A stretch of DNA of 32,573 nt from RGIG3528 sp045629005 (GTDB lineage: Bacteria > Bacillota > Clostridia > Lachnospirales > Lachnospiraceae): NCBI GenBank assembly GCA_045629005.1, contig JAZQQJ010000065.1, forward strand, positions 1 to 32,573, read 5' to 3'. Made by a program: the position numbers and the translations under genes. Every line of letters starts with the position of its first letter. Within the stretch, counting starts at the first letter, position 1. The notes under the pieces were generated by a model, which was not told where the DNA came from, ran no database searches, and worked only from the letters and a program-made list of their open reading frames with translations. Below are positions 7,254 through 16,212 of the stretch, piece after piece.

Positions 7254-8189
7254 TTACTGCATTCCTTCCATTTCATAAACCTTTTTGAGGAAGGCTTTCA
7301 TTATTTCCAAATAGCCCGCTTCGTCAACAAACATTGACATGGCATGCTCTGCTCCCGGAACAAGATGAAGCTCCGTATATGCAGGGTTTGCTTCTGCCAT
7401 CATCTTACTGTTTTCGCACTTAATGAAAGTGTCGTCTTCACCGTGAACAAAGCAGATTGGAACCGTATTGTTCTTTAATGAATCAATGGGACGATTCTTT
7501 GTAAAGCTCCATCCAAACAGTATTCTGTTAATAACAGATGCCGGATAAATGAGCCATGCAGGGAGCTTAAACACTTCGCATATTCCTGCTTCAAGAACAT
7601 TTGTAATCTCTGCAAAGCCGCAATCATTGAAAATGAAATGAACCTTAGGATTATACTTAAGTGCTGTTATCTGTAACGCCGAACCCATAGATTCACCGTG
7701 AAGTCCAAGATAGATGTCCTCACCATACCTACTGTATGTGTCATTAATAACAGCAATAAGGTCCTTAGATTCTTTTATACCAAGTGTGCTCGGATTAAAG
7801 AAACCTTTTTTATTCATACCGTGACGACGGTCATCATAAAGTACGCAGTTATAACCAAGCTCCATCCACTTATTAAAATACTTAAGTGAACCGTATCGAG
7901 TGGATGTGTAACCATGTGAAATAATAACAAATTTCTTCGAATCCGGTGCGGCTTCGTTTGGAACGAACTCAGCATGAAGTTCATAGCCATCATAGGATTT
8001 TATTGAATATTTCACGGTTCTACGCTCGTCGAAGCCTCTCCAGAAACCATGCTCTGTTTCAAACTGTCTACTGCTTTCCATTCCGCTTTTCGGAAGTGAA
8101 ACGTAACAGCTTAGGTATGTAAACACACCAATTGCCAATACAAGCACAAGGCCCAAAATAACAATTAATACAATCCCTACTGTATTCAT
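7254..8189 (-). CDS. Membrane-anchored alpha/beta hydrolase
   Basis: 311 residues from ATG 8189, which overlaps the stop of the upstream PHP gene as ATGA; an in-frame TTG at 8201 is less likely. Residues about 4-28 form a single membrane helix, so the enzyme is probably anchored with its catalytic domain outside. The nucleophile elbow is GESMG (Ser167), with a candidate acid in HGEDDTF (Asp252/253) and His282 in GAEHAMS. The sheet begins FVIISHGYTSTRYGS. The substrate is unknown: esterase, deacylase and peptidase are all possible. As last gene of the cellobiose phosphorylase operon, a role in trimming acylated oligosaccharides is possible but is only inference from context. Confidence 0.85.
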   Translation of the reverse strand: MNTVGIVLIVILGLVLVLAIGVFTYLSCYVSLPKSGMESSRQFETEHGFWRGFDERRTVKYSIKSYDGYELHAEFVPNEAAPDSKKFVIISHGYTSTRYGSLKYFNKWMELGYNCVLYDDRRHGMNKKGFFNPSTLGIKESKDLIAVINDTYSRYGEDIYLGLHGESMGSALQITALKYNPKVHFIFNDCGFAEITNVLEAGICEVFKLPAWLIYPASVINRILFGWSFTKNRPIDSLKNNTVPICFVHGEDDTFIKCENSKMMAEANPAYTELHLVPGAEHAMSMFVDEAGYLEIMKAFLKKVYEMEGMQ

Positions 8190-9064
8190 ATCTTTCCCCA
8201 ATCAATTGTATCTGCAGGATCTACGTCCTGTTCAACCCCATTATTATCAGTTATACGTACCGGTTTGCCCCAGGCCTGATCCTTCTGTGGAATCAGTCTG
8301 TCAACAAACGTAATATATCCGTACTCATCATTTGTTAAATCAGCCTTTAACGATTCTGCCTTGAGAATTTCGTTCTGAAGTAACGGAACACATCTTTTCG
8401 CATTAAGAATTCTACTTGCGTAGTCCTTAGAACTTTCTATCTTTTTTGAGAAAGCAACTCCGCCGCTTCTTCCTCTTTCCAAGTCACCGACTCTATGAAT
8501 GTCAGAACCGCTCGTCATTAAAATGCCATTCTGTTTTGCATACTGATATGCATACTGGTCACAATAAGGAGCATTTCCGGCATTGTACGTTTCAAAAGCA
8601 TCCGCATGATGAGGATGTACTCTTATTGCCTGAAGATATCCTCTGTCACGATAAGGATGCGCCTGAATCATAACACCACCGATTTTATGAACTTCCTCAC
8701 GAAGCTGCTCGTGAGACCAAATCATAATATCAGGATGTGCTTTCAGCCATTCCTTGTCAGGACCGTACAGAAGATACTCATCACCTGCGAAGTTTACTTC
8801 AAGTCCGAAGAAAACATCAAAGCCGATTTTATCACCGGCTTCCTTTGCATGTTCATATCCGCTACAATAAATATCAATTCTCTCTTCCCACGGTAAGTCT
8901 CTCGGAACACCCGAATTGCCGTTGAAAAAGTGATCTGTTACAAAGATGCCTGTATATCCGGCCTCTTTATACTTCTCCGGGTAGTCTGCTCCGGGACAAA
9001 CGGAGCACGCACTTGCTTCAGATGTATGCAGGTGTGTTTCGTAAAAATAAAGTTCAGTGCTCAT
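8186..9064 (-). CDS. PHP-domain metal-dependent phosphoesterase
   Basis: 292 residues. The PHP signature is clear: THLHT with His11 and His13, VTDHFF, FFGLEVNF, QAHPYR and SGSDIHRV, the usual metal ligands of the polymerase-and-histidinol-phosphatase fold. Known members remove phosphate from histidinol phosphate, nucleotides or small sugars, or act as exonucleases. The length fits a stand-alone phosphoesterase, and the residues around the metals do not identify a substrate. The start overlaps the stop of the upstream gene by one base (TAATG), and its end overlaps the hydrolase start, so all these genes are translationally linked. It lacks a signal peptide and is expected to be cytoplasmic. 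Confidence 0.88.
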   Translation of the reverse strand: MSTELYFYETHLHTSEASACSVCPGADYPEKYKEAGYTGIFVTDHFFNGNSGVPRDLPWEERIDIYCSGYEHAKEAGDKIGFDVFFGLEVNFAGDEYLLYGPDKEWLKAHPDIMIWSHEQLREEVHKIGGVMIQAHPYRDRGYLQAIRVHPHHADAFETYNAGNAPYCDQYAYQYAKQNGILMTSGSDIHRVGDLERGRSGGVAFSKKIESSKDYASRILNAKRCVPLLQNEILKAESLKADLTNDEYGYITFVDRLIPQKDQAWGKPVRITDNNGVEQDVDPADTIDWGKI

Positions 9065-10308
9065 TAACAGAATTCACCCCATTCGCATCCGACGTTCTTT
9101 GCATTAAGGACGTCAATAAGAACTTTTTCGTCATTTTCCTTCTTATAAAGTCTGATCCAGCCCTCGCCCGTTCCGCCGTTCCAAAGCCTGTTGTGCTGCT
9201 TTGTGCCGTCCGGAGCCTCATAGTTCACGAGAAGCATTTCATCCTTTTTGCAGTGAATGCAAGTCTGCATCACGTATGCACTGTTTTCCTGTTCAACATG
9301 CCATATAACCTCTGTATCGGTTTCATAGCAGTCGAACTTAGTCTTGGGATTCATCCATGCCTTCGAGAAGTTGAATTCCATCTCCTCGCCTTCGTAATAC
9401 ATGGCGCCCAAAAGCTTTCTATCAAGTTCAAGGCCAAATACCTTAGGTCTGCCGCCACCGATATCAAAAGCGGAATTCATAAGGCGTTTGCCTGTTGTAT
9501 TCGAAATAAGATTGTTGGAGGAAAGCCAAACCCAAGGTGATGTAAAGTTAGCTCCCCAGTTCTTGTCCGAGTAACCATAAGAAGTTTCGGGAGAAACATA
9601 ATAAAGCTCCCCATCCAGCTCAACCGTGCCGGAGTACTCGGTTTTCATGCCTTCCGCATGCCAGTACATTTCAAAAGCCGTTGCATCACGTAAAGGCTTT
9701 GATGTGCCGTAACCAACGTTGTAGGCAATCTTTTTGTCCACAGAGAGGCTCCACTTCATGGAACCTGCGGAACACATAAGCCAAGGCTTTGTAATTGCAT
9801 CATTCTCACTGACATTCACAGAGCCTGCAAGACGCCCTTCACTTGCGTAGCAGTCATCTGCTTCAAGATAATACGGAGCACCGTCCGCAATCTTAACGTC
9901 CTTAACGGAGAAAAATCTGTGAAGCTGCTTTGCGCCGTTTCCCCATGCTCCTGCCTTAACCATAACGTAAGAAGGCTTCTTTCTCGAAGCCAGATTACAA
10001 GGCTCCTGACCGAAGACAGGTTCGTCTTCGGCCAGAGCCGGATTAATTACAAAATATTCAATGAAAAATGCTTTTTCCTCTCTCGTTTTGGCATTTATTC
10101 CGGTAAAGTTGTGCCACCACCAGTCATAGCCCTGGGTAGCGAAACGTCCCTTAAGCATAAAGCGGTCACGATTCAAATCGGGCGTGTTGAAGTGCGGCTT
10201 TTCAGCAATGGCACCCGCTGCCTTCTTTGCACCTTTTTCAAGGCCGTCCGCAACAGCATTTACGACCTTTTTTGCCTTCTTTTCAAGTTCGGAAAAATCA
10301 TAATTCAT
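9064..10308 (-). CDS. Tocopherol cyclase-like / lipocalin-type protein
   Basis: 414 residues. After a helical N-terminal stretch (about 1-40, Lys/Ala-rich) comes RFMLKGRFATQGYDWWWHNF. Residues near 245-265 read YGYSDKNWGANFTSPWVWLS, close to the EKNWG...W.W motif of the tocopherol cyclase family (Pfam PF14249) and related AttH-like lipocalins. A bacterium of this kind is not expected to make tocopherol, so the protein probably binds or modifies another hydrophobic or glycan-like molecule. No signal peptide or membrane helix is visible. It starts four bases after the cellobiose phosphorylase stop, with a ribosome site inside that gap and the gene end. Family assignment is moderate; function is unknown. 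Confidence 0.65.
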   Translation of the reverse strand: MNYDFSELEKKAKKVVNAVADGLEKGAKKAAGAIAEKPHFNTPDLNRDRFMLKGRFATQGYDWWWHNFTGINAKTREEKAFFIEYFVINPALAEDEPVFGQEPCNLASRKKPSYVMVKAGAWGNGAKQLHRFFSVKDVKIADGAPYYLEADDCYASEGRLAGSVNVSENDAITKPWLMCSAGSMKWSLSVDKKIAYNVGYGTSKPLRDATAFEMYWHAEGMKTEYSGTVELDGELYYVSPETSYGYSDKNWGANFTSPWVWLSSNNLISNTTGKRLMNSAFDIGGGRPKVFGLELDRKLLGAMYYEGEEMEFNFSKAWMNPKTKFDCYETDTEVIWHVEQENSAYVMQTCIHCKKDEMLLVNYEAPDGTKQHNRLWNGGTGEGWIRLYKKENDEKVLIDVLNAKNVGCEWGEFC

Positions 10309-10312
10309 ACAA

Positions 10313-12748
10313 TCACCCCATGATTACTTCTACCTTCACGGATGTCTTTCCTGCCTCGTAAGGAATAACGTTTCCTGTAAACTGCTTACCATCAACGATA
10401 ATCTCCTTAACGCCCTTTTCAACGCCGTTTGTCTTAACCGAAACGCTGTATGTACAGCCTCTGAACTTTCTTGTGATTTCAAAATCACCAAAGTCCTTCG
10501 GAACGCAAGGGTTAATTGAAAGTCCGTTCAGTGTAGGATATACGCCCAGAATGTACTGTGAAAGATTTACAAAAGTCCAGGCTGCGGTACCTGTAAGCCA
10601 GCTGTTCTTTCCCTGTCCGAAGAAGTGAGCATCACGTCCGGCAACCATCTGTGAATATACATAAGGCTCTGTAGCATGAATCTCAGAGAACTCTTCCGTA
10701 TATGCAGGACATGTTTTCTTATAAATTTCGAAAGCGCGGTCTCCACGTCCGACAACAGTCTCTGCAATTGAAATCCAGGGATTGTTATGGCAGAAGATAC
10801 CTGCGTTCTCCTTGTATCCGGGCGGGTAGCTGGAGATTTCACCAAGCTCGACATGATAACGTGTATATGCCGGCTGGTTAACAACGATACCGTATTTAGT
10901 ATCAAGCTTTTCCTTTACAGAGTCAAGTGCTTTTATTGCTTTTCCGTTTTCAACGCCGATTCCTGCCATTACACAGAAGCCCTGAGGCTCAATGAAAATC
11001 TGGCCTTCTTCACATTCGTGGGAACCGACTTTATTTGAATATGCATCGTATGCACGGATGAACCATTCACCGTCCCAGCCTGCATCTTCAACGGCTGCAC
11101 GGACTTTTTCAACCTCAGCCCTTGCATATGCTGCTTCAGCGCTGTCGCCCTGAGCCTCGCAAAGCTGTGCATACTCTTCACCATACTTAACGAACATACC
11201 GCCGATGAATACTGACTCGGCAACAGGTCCTTCGCTTGGTCCGAATGTCTGGAAGGACTCACCGGGCTCTGTTGAGAAGCAGTTAAGGTTAAGACAGTCA
11301 TTCCAGTCTGCACGGCCGATAAGAGGAAGCTTGTGAGGACCTTTATGATTAACAATATAATCAAGAGATCTCTTAAGATGATTCATAAGAGGTGTTGCCT
11401 TTGATGCATCGTTGTCAAAAGGAACCATCTCTTTAAGAATGGAATAATCACCTGTTTCACGGATGTATGCGCTTGTACCTGCAATGAGCCAAAGCGGGTC
11501 ATCATTGAAGCCGGAGCCTATATCGGCATTGCCCTTCTTTGTAAGAGGCTGATACTGATGGTATGCAGAACCGTCTTCAAACTGAGTTGAAGCAATATCG
11601 ATGATTCTTTCTCTTGCACGGTCAGGAATGAGATGAACGAAACCGAGAAGATCCTGGCAGGAATCACGGAAGCCCATACCACGGCCGATACCTGTTTCGA
11701 AGTATGAAGCTGAACGTGACATATTGAAGGTAACCATACACTGGTACTGATTCCAGATGTTCAGCATACGGTTTACACGCTCATTCTTTGTATTTACGAC
11801 AAACTTGGAAAGAAGATCGTTCCAGTATTCGGTAAGCTCGTCAAGAGCAGCAAAGAACTGTTCGTCTGTCTTGAACTTGTCGAGCATGGCATATGCAGGC
11901 TTTTTATTGATGATACCGTAGCTCTCCCACTTATCTTCAACAGGGTTCTCAATGTAACCGAGAACAAAGATAAAGCTCTTCTCCTCTTCGGGAGCAAGTG
12001 TAATATCAATCTGATGTGAAGCAATAGGATACCAGCCGGAAGCAATGGAATTGGTGCACTTGCCGTTTTCAACCGCTTCAGGACTTTCTGTGCTTCTCCA
12101 GTATGCGCCGAGGAAAGCATCACGGCTTGTGTCAAAGCCGTTAACTTCTGTATTTACGGAGTAAACCGCATAATGATTTCTTCTTTCACGATATTCTGTC
12201 TTGTGGAATATTGTGGAACCGACAACTTCAACTTCACCTGTTGAAAGGTTACGCTGATAGTTCTTCATATCATCGTCGGCGTTCCAAAGGCACCACTCAA
12301 CATAAGAGAACAGCTGAAGCTTCTTTTCGGAAGCGGAGTTGTTTCTGACAGTGATACGCGAAACCTCGCAATTATCATTTGTGGGAACAAACGTAATAAC
12401 GTCAGCGCTGATATTGTTCTTTGCACCATGGAATGTGCTGTAGCCTATTCCGTGGCGGCACTCGTACTCATCAAGCTCCGTCTTTGTAGGCTGCCAGCCG
12501 GGATTCCATACGGTATTGCCGTCCTTAATGTAAAAGTATTTACCGTTTGTATCAACGGGCACGCTGTTGTAGCGATAACGGGTAAGTCTTAAAAGCTTTG
12601 CGTCCTTATAAAAGGTGTAACCGCCACATGTGTTTGAAATCAATGAGAAAAATGAATTTGCACCAAGGTAATTAATCCATGGTAACGGTGTCTTGGGTGT
12701 AGTGATGACATACTCTCTGTTCTCGTCATCGAAATAGCCGAATTTCAT
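10313..12748 (-). CDS. cbpA: Cellobiose phosphorylase (GH94)
   Basis: 811 residues, the usual length for clostridial cellobiose phosphorylase. It splits cellobiose with phosphate into glucose 1-phosphate and glucose in the cytoplasm, saving ATP. The N-terminal beta-sandwich includes LFSYVEWCLWNADDDMKNYQ and YQRNLSTGEVEV, strongly like known cellobiose (rather than chitobiose) phosphorylases. The catalytic (alpha/alpha)6 domain has GRGMGFRDSCQDLLGF (about 355-370), YHQYQPLTKKGN, GFNDDPLW and GRADWNDCLNL; Asp484 in the last motif is my candidate for the general acid. GGAGG precedes the ATG. It is the first gene of a four-gene operon with unusual partners and has a LacI-type box at its promoter. 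No cellobiose transporter is in view. Confidence 0.93.
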   Translation of the reverse strand: MKFGYFDDENREYVITTPKTPLPWINYLGANSFFSLISNTCGGYTFYKDAKLLRLTRYRYNSVPVDTNGKYFYIKDGNTVWNPGWQPTKTELDEYECRHGIGYSTFHGAKNNISADVITFVPTNDNCEVSRITVRNNSASEKKLQLFSYVEWCLWNADDDMKNYQRNLSTGEVEVVGSTIFHKTEYRERRNHYAVYSVNTEVNGFDTSRDAFLGAYWRSTESPEAVENGKCTNSIASGWYPIASHQIDITLAPEEEKSFIFVLGYIENPVEDKWESYGIINKKPAYAMLDKFKTDEQFFAALDELTEYWNDLLSKFVVNTKNERVNRMLNIWNQYQCMVTFNMSRSASYFETGIGRGMGFRDSCQDLLGFVHLIPDRARERIIDIASTQFEDGSAYHQYQPLTKKGNADIGSGFNDDPLWLIAGTSAYIRETGDYSILKEMVPFDNDASKATPLMNHLKRSLDYIVNHKGPHKLPLIGRADWNDCLNLNCFSTEPGESFQTFGPSEGPVAESVFIGGMFVKYGEEYAQLCEAQGDSAEAAYARAEVEKVRAAVEDAGWDGEWFIRAYDAYSNKVGSHECEEGQIFIEPQGFCVMAGIGVENGKAIKALDSVKEKLDTKYGIVVNQPAYTRYHVELGEISSYPPGYKENAGIFCHNNPWISIAETVVGRGDRAFEIYKKTCPAYTEEFSEIHATEPYVYSQMVAGRDAHFFGQGKNSWLTGTAAWTFVNLSQYILGVYPTLNGLSINPCVPKDFGDFEITRKFRGCTYSVSVKTNGVEKGVKEIIVDGKQFTGNVIPYEAGKTSVKVEVIMG

Positions 12749-12837
12749 TTTGATTCCTCCATAATGCCCGCCATTAACGGGTTTTTATTCTGAATTTATA
12801 TTAAGCAGCCAATGAATAAAAAGCCGCATCTGTTACT

Positions 12838-12885
12838 ATTATAATAGCATTTTCAAAAAATTCAAGATTTTTCGAAAACGTTTAA
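12838..12885 (-). promoter_or_regulatory. Promoter and LacI-type box of the cellobiose phosphorylase operon
   Basis: Minus strand: TTGAAT (12860-12865), 16 bases, TATAAT (12838-12843). Directly upstream of -35 lies CTTAAACGTTTTC (12873-12885 read in reverse), with a central CG and the palindrome AAACGTTT, typical of LacI-family operators and similar to the 13-bp boxes at the maltodextrin locus (19055-19080). The leader to the start codon is about 85 bases. Confidence 0.65.
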
Positions 12886-12908
12886 GTAACTTTTGGTTTG
12901 CGTCATTA

Positions 12909-14564
12909 TTAAGTATTCTGGAAGAGTCTGAGTATTTCGGGTACAAGCTGTTTCTTTCTTGACACAACTCCCTTAAGAATAACGCTTCCGCCTTCGGGAT
13001 TCACGTCAAATGCGCTTTCCAGTATGCTTTCAACGTCCTCGCCGACATAGAGAAGTTCGGTTCGTTCTTCCATTATGTTGGTAAGCATAAGCAGGAAATA
13101 ATCAAGATTTTGAACCTTCAAAACATTCTTCATTGCATCCTTAAGGCGCACTTTTATTTCATCAAGTTCGGCCTGATTGACAGATGAAAGCTGTGCCACT
13201 CCCATAACCTGCTTTTCTTCCATGTTGAACTTCTTAAAATCCTGATAAAGAAGTTCCTCATCAGACTTGTTTGAAAGATCGCTTGCAGCAAGGAACATTC
13301 TGTTCGCAAACTCAGCACAATCAATGCCTGCAAGGCCAGCGAGTGTTTCTGCTGCCTCTCTGTCGGTAGCTGTACATGTGGGTGAGCGGTAGTACAAAGT
13401 ATCCGAAAGAATAGCGGCACATAAAAGTCCCGATATCGTTTTCGTAAGTTTAATTCCCTGCTCAACAAACATCCTGTATACGATGGTCGCCGTACATCCC
13501 AAAGGCTGGTTTCTGAAGAACACGGGAGTGATGGTTTCCATTGTTCCGAGACGGTGATGGTCGATAATCTCGACGATTTCGGCATTTTCTATGCCGTCGA
13601 CAGCCTGGCTTCTCTCATTATGGTCAACAAGAATAACCTGCCTTCTCTGCATATCCAAAAGGTTTCTTCTTGAAATCATTCCGCGGTATCTGCCCTGAGT
13701 GTCAAGAACAGGGAAGTCACGGTTTCTGTTCTTCGCCATAACATCCTTAATTTCATCAACGAAGTCCGTTGTCCTGAACATATTGATTTTGTCCTTCGTC
13801 ATGAAATGTTCAACGGGCATACTCTGATTGATGAGCCTTGCGGCAGTATATGTATCATAAGGAGTACATATAACGGTGCATCCGTTCTCGTCTGCCAAAT
13901 GTCTTATAGTTAATGAAACCGGAGCATTTTCGCAGATTACAATGCATCCGGCCTTCATTTCAATGGCACAGAGCTGCATTTCATAGCGGTTTCCCATAAT
14001 AACAAGATCGTTTTCTTCGATATATTTCTCCATAATATCAGGAGATGCAGCTGCAATAAGGACCTTACCTTCATTAAAGACACCATTGGGATCGCCGACG
14101 AGCATCTCGGCTTCCAGTGTTTCCACAATATTTGAATAAGGCGTGCCGGCCTTTGCTATTACTTCGCTGTCATAAGCATCCATATAGGATGTCGCAATAT
14201 CATTAATTGTAATTAAGCCTTTAAGTTCTTCATCTTCCGTTATCGGGAGGGTAACTACGCCTTCCTCCTGCATAAGGTGATATGCATTCTTTAAGGAAAG
14301 TTTGCAGCTTACACCCTTTGTCTCACGTATTTCAATGTCTTTAACCTGTGTGCTTATATCCGAAACCAGTTCAGGCTCCGGAACACCAAACTCTTTAAGT
14401 ACAAACTGAGTCTCGGAATTCAGCTCGCCCGCGCATTTTGCCACGAAAGTATCCGTATCCTCAACCTTATTTTTGAAATATGCATATGCTATTGCGGAGC
14501 AGACTGAATCAGTATCGGGATTTTTATGTCCGATGACAAATGTTTTTCTTGTATGTGTAGTCAT
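12909..14564 (-). CDS. ppaC: Manganese-dependent inorganic pyrophosphatase with CBS-DRTGG-CBS insert
   Basis: 551 residues. Family II (DHH) pyrophosphatase hydrolysing PPi to phosphate. Catalytic motifs: GHKNPDTDS (about 12-20), VDHNERSQ, EIIDHHRLG, and SRKKQLVP near the C-terminus. Between the first and second motif, residues about 75-310 form a regulatory insert: CBS (VVTLPITEDEELKGLITIND), a DRTGG-like part, and CBS (RDFPVLDTQGRYRGMISRRN). In this family such inserts bind adenine nucleotides, which inhibit or activate, including diadenosine polyphosphates. The gene lies 11 bases after the aldehyde dehydrogenase stop, with GGAGG between, so both form an operon. No clear terminator follows it, and some read-through into the cellobiose phosphorylase operon is possible. 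Confidence 0.95.
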   Translation of the reverse strand: MTTHTRKTFVIGHKNPDTDSVCSAIAYAYFKNKVEDTDTFVAKCAGELNSETQFVLKEFGVPEPELVSDISTQVKDIEIRETKGVSCKLSLKNAYHLMQEEGVVTLPITEDEELKGLITINDIATSYMDAYDSEVIAKAGTPYSNIVETLEAEMLVGDPNGVFNEGKVLIAAASPDIMEKYIEENDLVIMGNRYEMQLCAIEMKAGCIVICENAPVSLTIRHLADENGCTVICTPYDTYTAARLINQSMPVEHFMTKDKINMFRTTDFVDEIKDVMAKNRNRDFPVLDTQGRYRGMISRRNLLDMQRRQVILVDHNERSQAVDGIENAEIVEIIDHHRLGTMETITPVFFRNQPLGCTATIVYRMFVEQGIKLTKTISGLLCAAILSDTLYYRSPTCTATDREAAETLAGLAGIDCAEFANRMFLAASDLSNKSDEELLYQDFKKFNMEEKQVMGVAQLSSVNQAELDEIKVRLKDAMKNVLKVQNLDYFLLMLTNIMEERTELLYVGEDVESILESAFDVNPEGGSVILKGVVSRKKQLVPEILRLFQNT

Positions 14565-14575
14565 CCTGCCTCCTA

Positions 14576-15988
14576 TTATTTAACAAACATCTTAAATATC
14601 TTCATCTTCTTCTCTCCTGCTTTTCCCGTGTAGGGATGCTCACGAAGAGAAAGGTTAAATTTGTCCGAGCCCTTAAGAACAGTCTGCGGATGTGTAAACT
14701 CTCTAAAGCCCCATATTCCGTGATATGCGCCCATTCCCGAATGACCTGTGCCATTGAACGGAACGCCTTCAACCATAATATGCATAATGACATCATTAAT
14801 GCATCCGCCGCCAAACTGCATACGTTTTGCGGTACGCGCTGCCCATTTTGTATCTTTTGTAAAGATATAACATGCGAGTCCGTGCTCACGGCATTCTATG
14901 GTATCAATGAGTTTATCAACTTCACAATCCTTATATTTAACTATAGGAAGAAGCGGACAGAACAGCTCGTGCTGAACTATTTTTTCATTAATATCTACAG
15001 GATAGATTACTGTAGGTGCATATTTGCAGGTTTCGGAATCGCCCGTACCGCCTGTCACAATGCGGTCTCTGTACTCTTCCGCCTCTTCTGCACACTTTCT
15101 GTACGCCGAAGAGCAGACAAGCTTGGGATATTCGTGGTTCTTTTCCGCATTCTCACCAATCTGCCTTATAATTTCTTTCGTTAATTCAGAAACAAACTCA
15201 TCGGCAACTTCTTCGGCAACCGCAACCTGATTGATATTTATACAGATCTGGCCGGAGTTTAATATTTTAAAGAAAGCTACTTTTCTTGCGGCGTCTTTCA
15301 GGTTTGCATCTTTTCTGACGATACACCAGTTTCCTGTTTCCCCGCCAAGTTCAAGCGCAACAGGAGTCAGGTGCTTTGCGGCACATTCCATAACATGAGA
15401 AGCCACTCTGGGACTGCCCGTATAAAAGATTTTGTCAAACCGTTCTTCAAGGCAGAAATCCGCTACGTCATGTCCTCCACCTATAACCTTAACAAACTCG
15501 GGAAGAAACGTCTCATCCATTATTCTCTCAATAATCGCAGATGTTGCTGCAGATTTGGAAGATACTTTAATAACTGCCGTATTTCCTCCGGATATTGCGG
15601 CATTCAACACCCCAAGCGAAAGCATTATCGGGAAATTGAACGGTGATATTATAAGAGAACATCCATAAGGGAGGAAATTCACCTTTGTTGAGACACTTGG
15701 AAATGCGAGGAAGCCCGAGAAATGCTTTTCTGGGCGAGCCCACCTGTCAAGCTTTTTAATATTTTCATTTATTTCGCAAAGTGTCGGAAGAATATCACAA
15801 AGATATCCTTCGGTATTGCTTCTTCCCAAATCCTCATGCAACGCTCCGAGAATAAGCTCTTCATTTTTTATAATAGCATCACGAAGTTTTCGAAGCTGTT
15901 CCTTTCTCCACTTTACATCAAGCGTTTTTCCGGTTTTAAAGAATTCACGCTGTGCTTTTACAATTGCTGCTACTTCTTCCCTTGTCAT
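14576..15988 (-). CDS. Aldehyde dehydrogenase, class 3-like
   Basis: 470 residues, the size of class 3 aldehyde dehydrogenases, which lack the N-terminal extension of other classes. It oxidises an aldehyde to a carboxylic acid with NAD(P)+. Visible motifs: LIISPFNFPIML (cofactor site), NAAISGGNTAVIKVS, FYTGSPRVA, the glutamate in VALELGG, and the catalytic cysteine in NSGQICININ (usual form GQTC). The C-terminal part has GVPFNGTGHSGMGAYHG, normal for the family. The start is well supported by AGGAGAGG and a good promoter. The exact aldehyde cannot be read from sequence. There is no CoA-acylating partner or microcompartment gene nearby, so a detoxification role is plausible but inferred. Confidence 0.92.
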   Translation of the reverse strand: MTREEVAAIVKAQREFFKTGKTLDVKWRKEQLRKLRDAIIKNEELILGALHEDLGRSNTEGYLCDILPTLCEINENIKKLDRWARPEKHFSGFLAFPSVSTKVNFLPYGCSLIISPFNFPIMLSLGVLNAAISGGNTAVIKVSSKSAATSAIIERIMDETFLPEFVKVIGGGHDVADFCLEERFDKIFYTGSPRVASHVMECAAKHLTPVALELGGETGNWCIVRKDANLKDAARKVAFFKILNSGQICININQVAVAEEVADEFVSELTKEIIRQIGENAEKNHEYPKLVCSSAYRKCAEEAEEYRDRIVTGGTGDSETCKYAPTVIYPVDINEKIVQHELFCPLLPIVKYKDCEVDKLIDTIECREHGLACYIFTKDTKWAARTAKRMQFGGGCINDVIMHIMVEGVPFNGTGHSGMGAYHGIWGFREFTHPQTVLKGSDKFNLSLREHPYTGKAGEKKMKIFKMFVK

Positions 15989-16057
15989 TTTCCTCTCCTG
16001 ATTTACCCCATATTTAGTCTTCGATTATAAGCCCCTATATATGCATATATCATGCTG

Positions 16058-16086
16058 ATTATACGTGAAATCTAGCGTTTTTGCAA
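16058..16086 (-). promoter_or_regulatory. Sigma-A promoter of the aldehyde dehydrogenase/pyrophosphatase operon
   Basis: Minus strand TTGCAA (16081-16086), 17-base spacer, TATAAT (16058-16063), about 70 bases before the start codon. Confidence 0.75.
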
Positions 16087-16147
16087 ATATTCAGAATTTA
16101 TTTATCATTTGTTTAGCATATAAGGCAATTTGTTAAGGGTGGCTTAA

Positions 16148-16176
16148 TTGCAATACATTTTAAGCCATTATACAAT
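16148..16176 (+). promoter_or_regulatory. Sigma-A promoter of the chemoreceptor gene
   Basis: TTGCAA (16148-16153), 17-base spacer, TACAAT (16171-16176), followed by GGAGG before the ATG at 16213. No sigma-28 type motility promoter was seen, so the receptor may not be under flagellar sigma control. Confidence 0.7.
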
Positions 16177-16212
16177 GAGAACAATCTTTAAAAAATCCAC
16201 GGAGGGTTCACT

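Noticed and set aside
12749..12908. Riboswitch or attenuator in the cbpA leader
   Set aside because: Only a short CCCG/CGGG hairpin near the ribosome site is visible; no known aptamer pattern was seen.
14636..15184. 182-codon plus-strand frame opposite the aldehyde dehydrogenase
   Set aside because: Shadow of a well-supported gene; no ribosome site and no recognisable motif.
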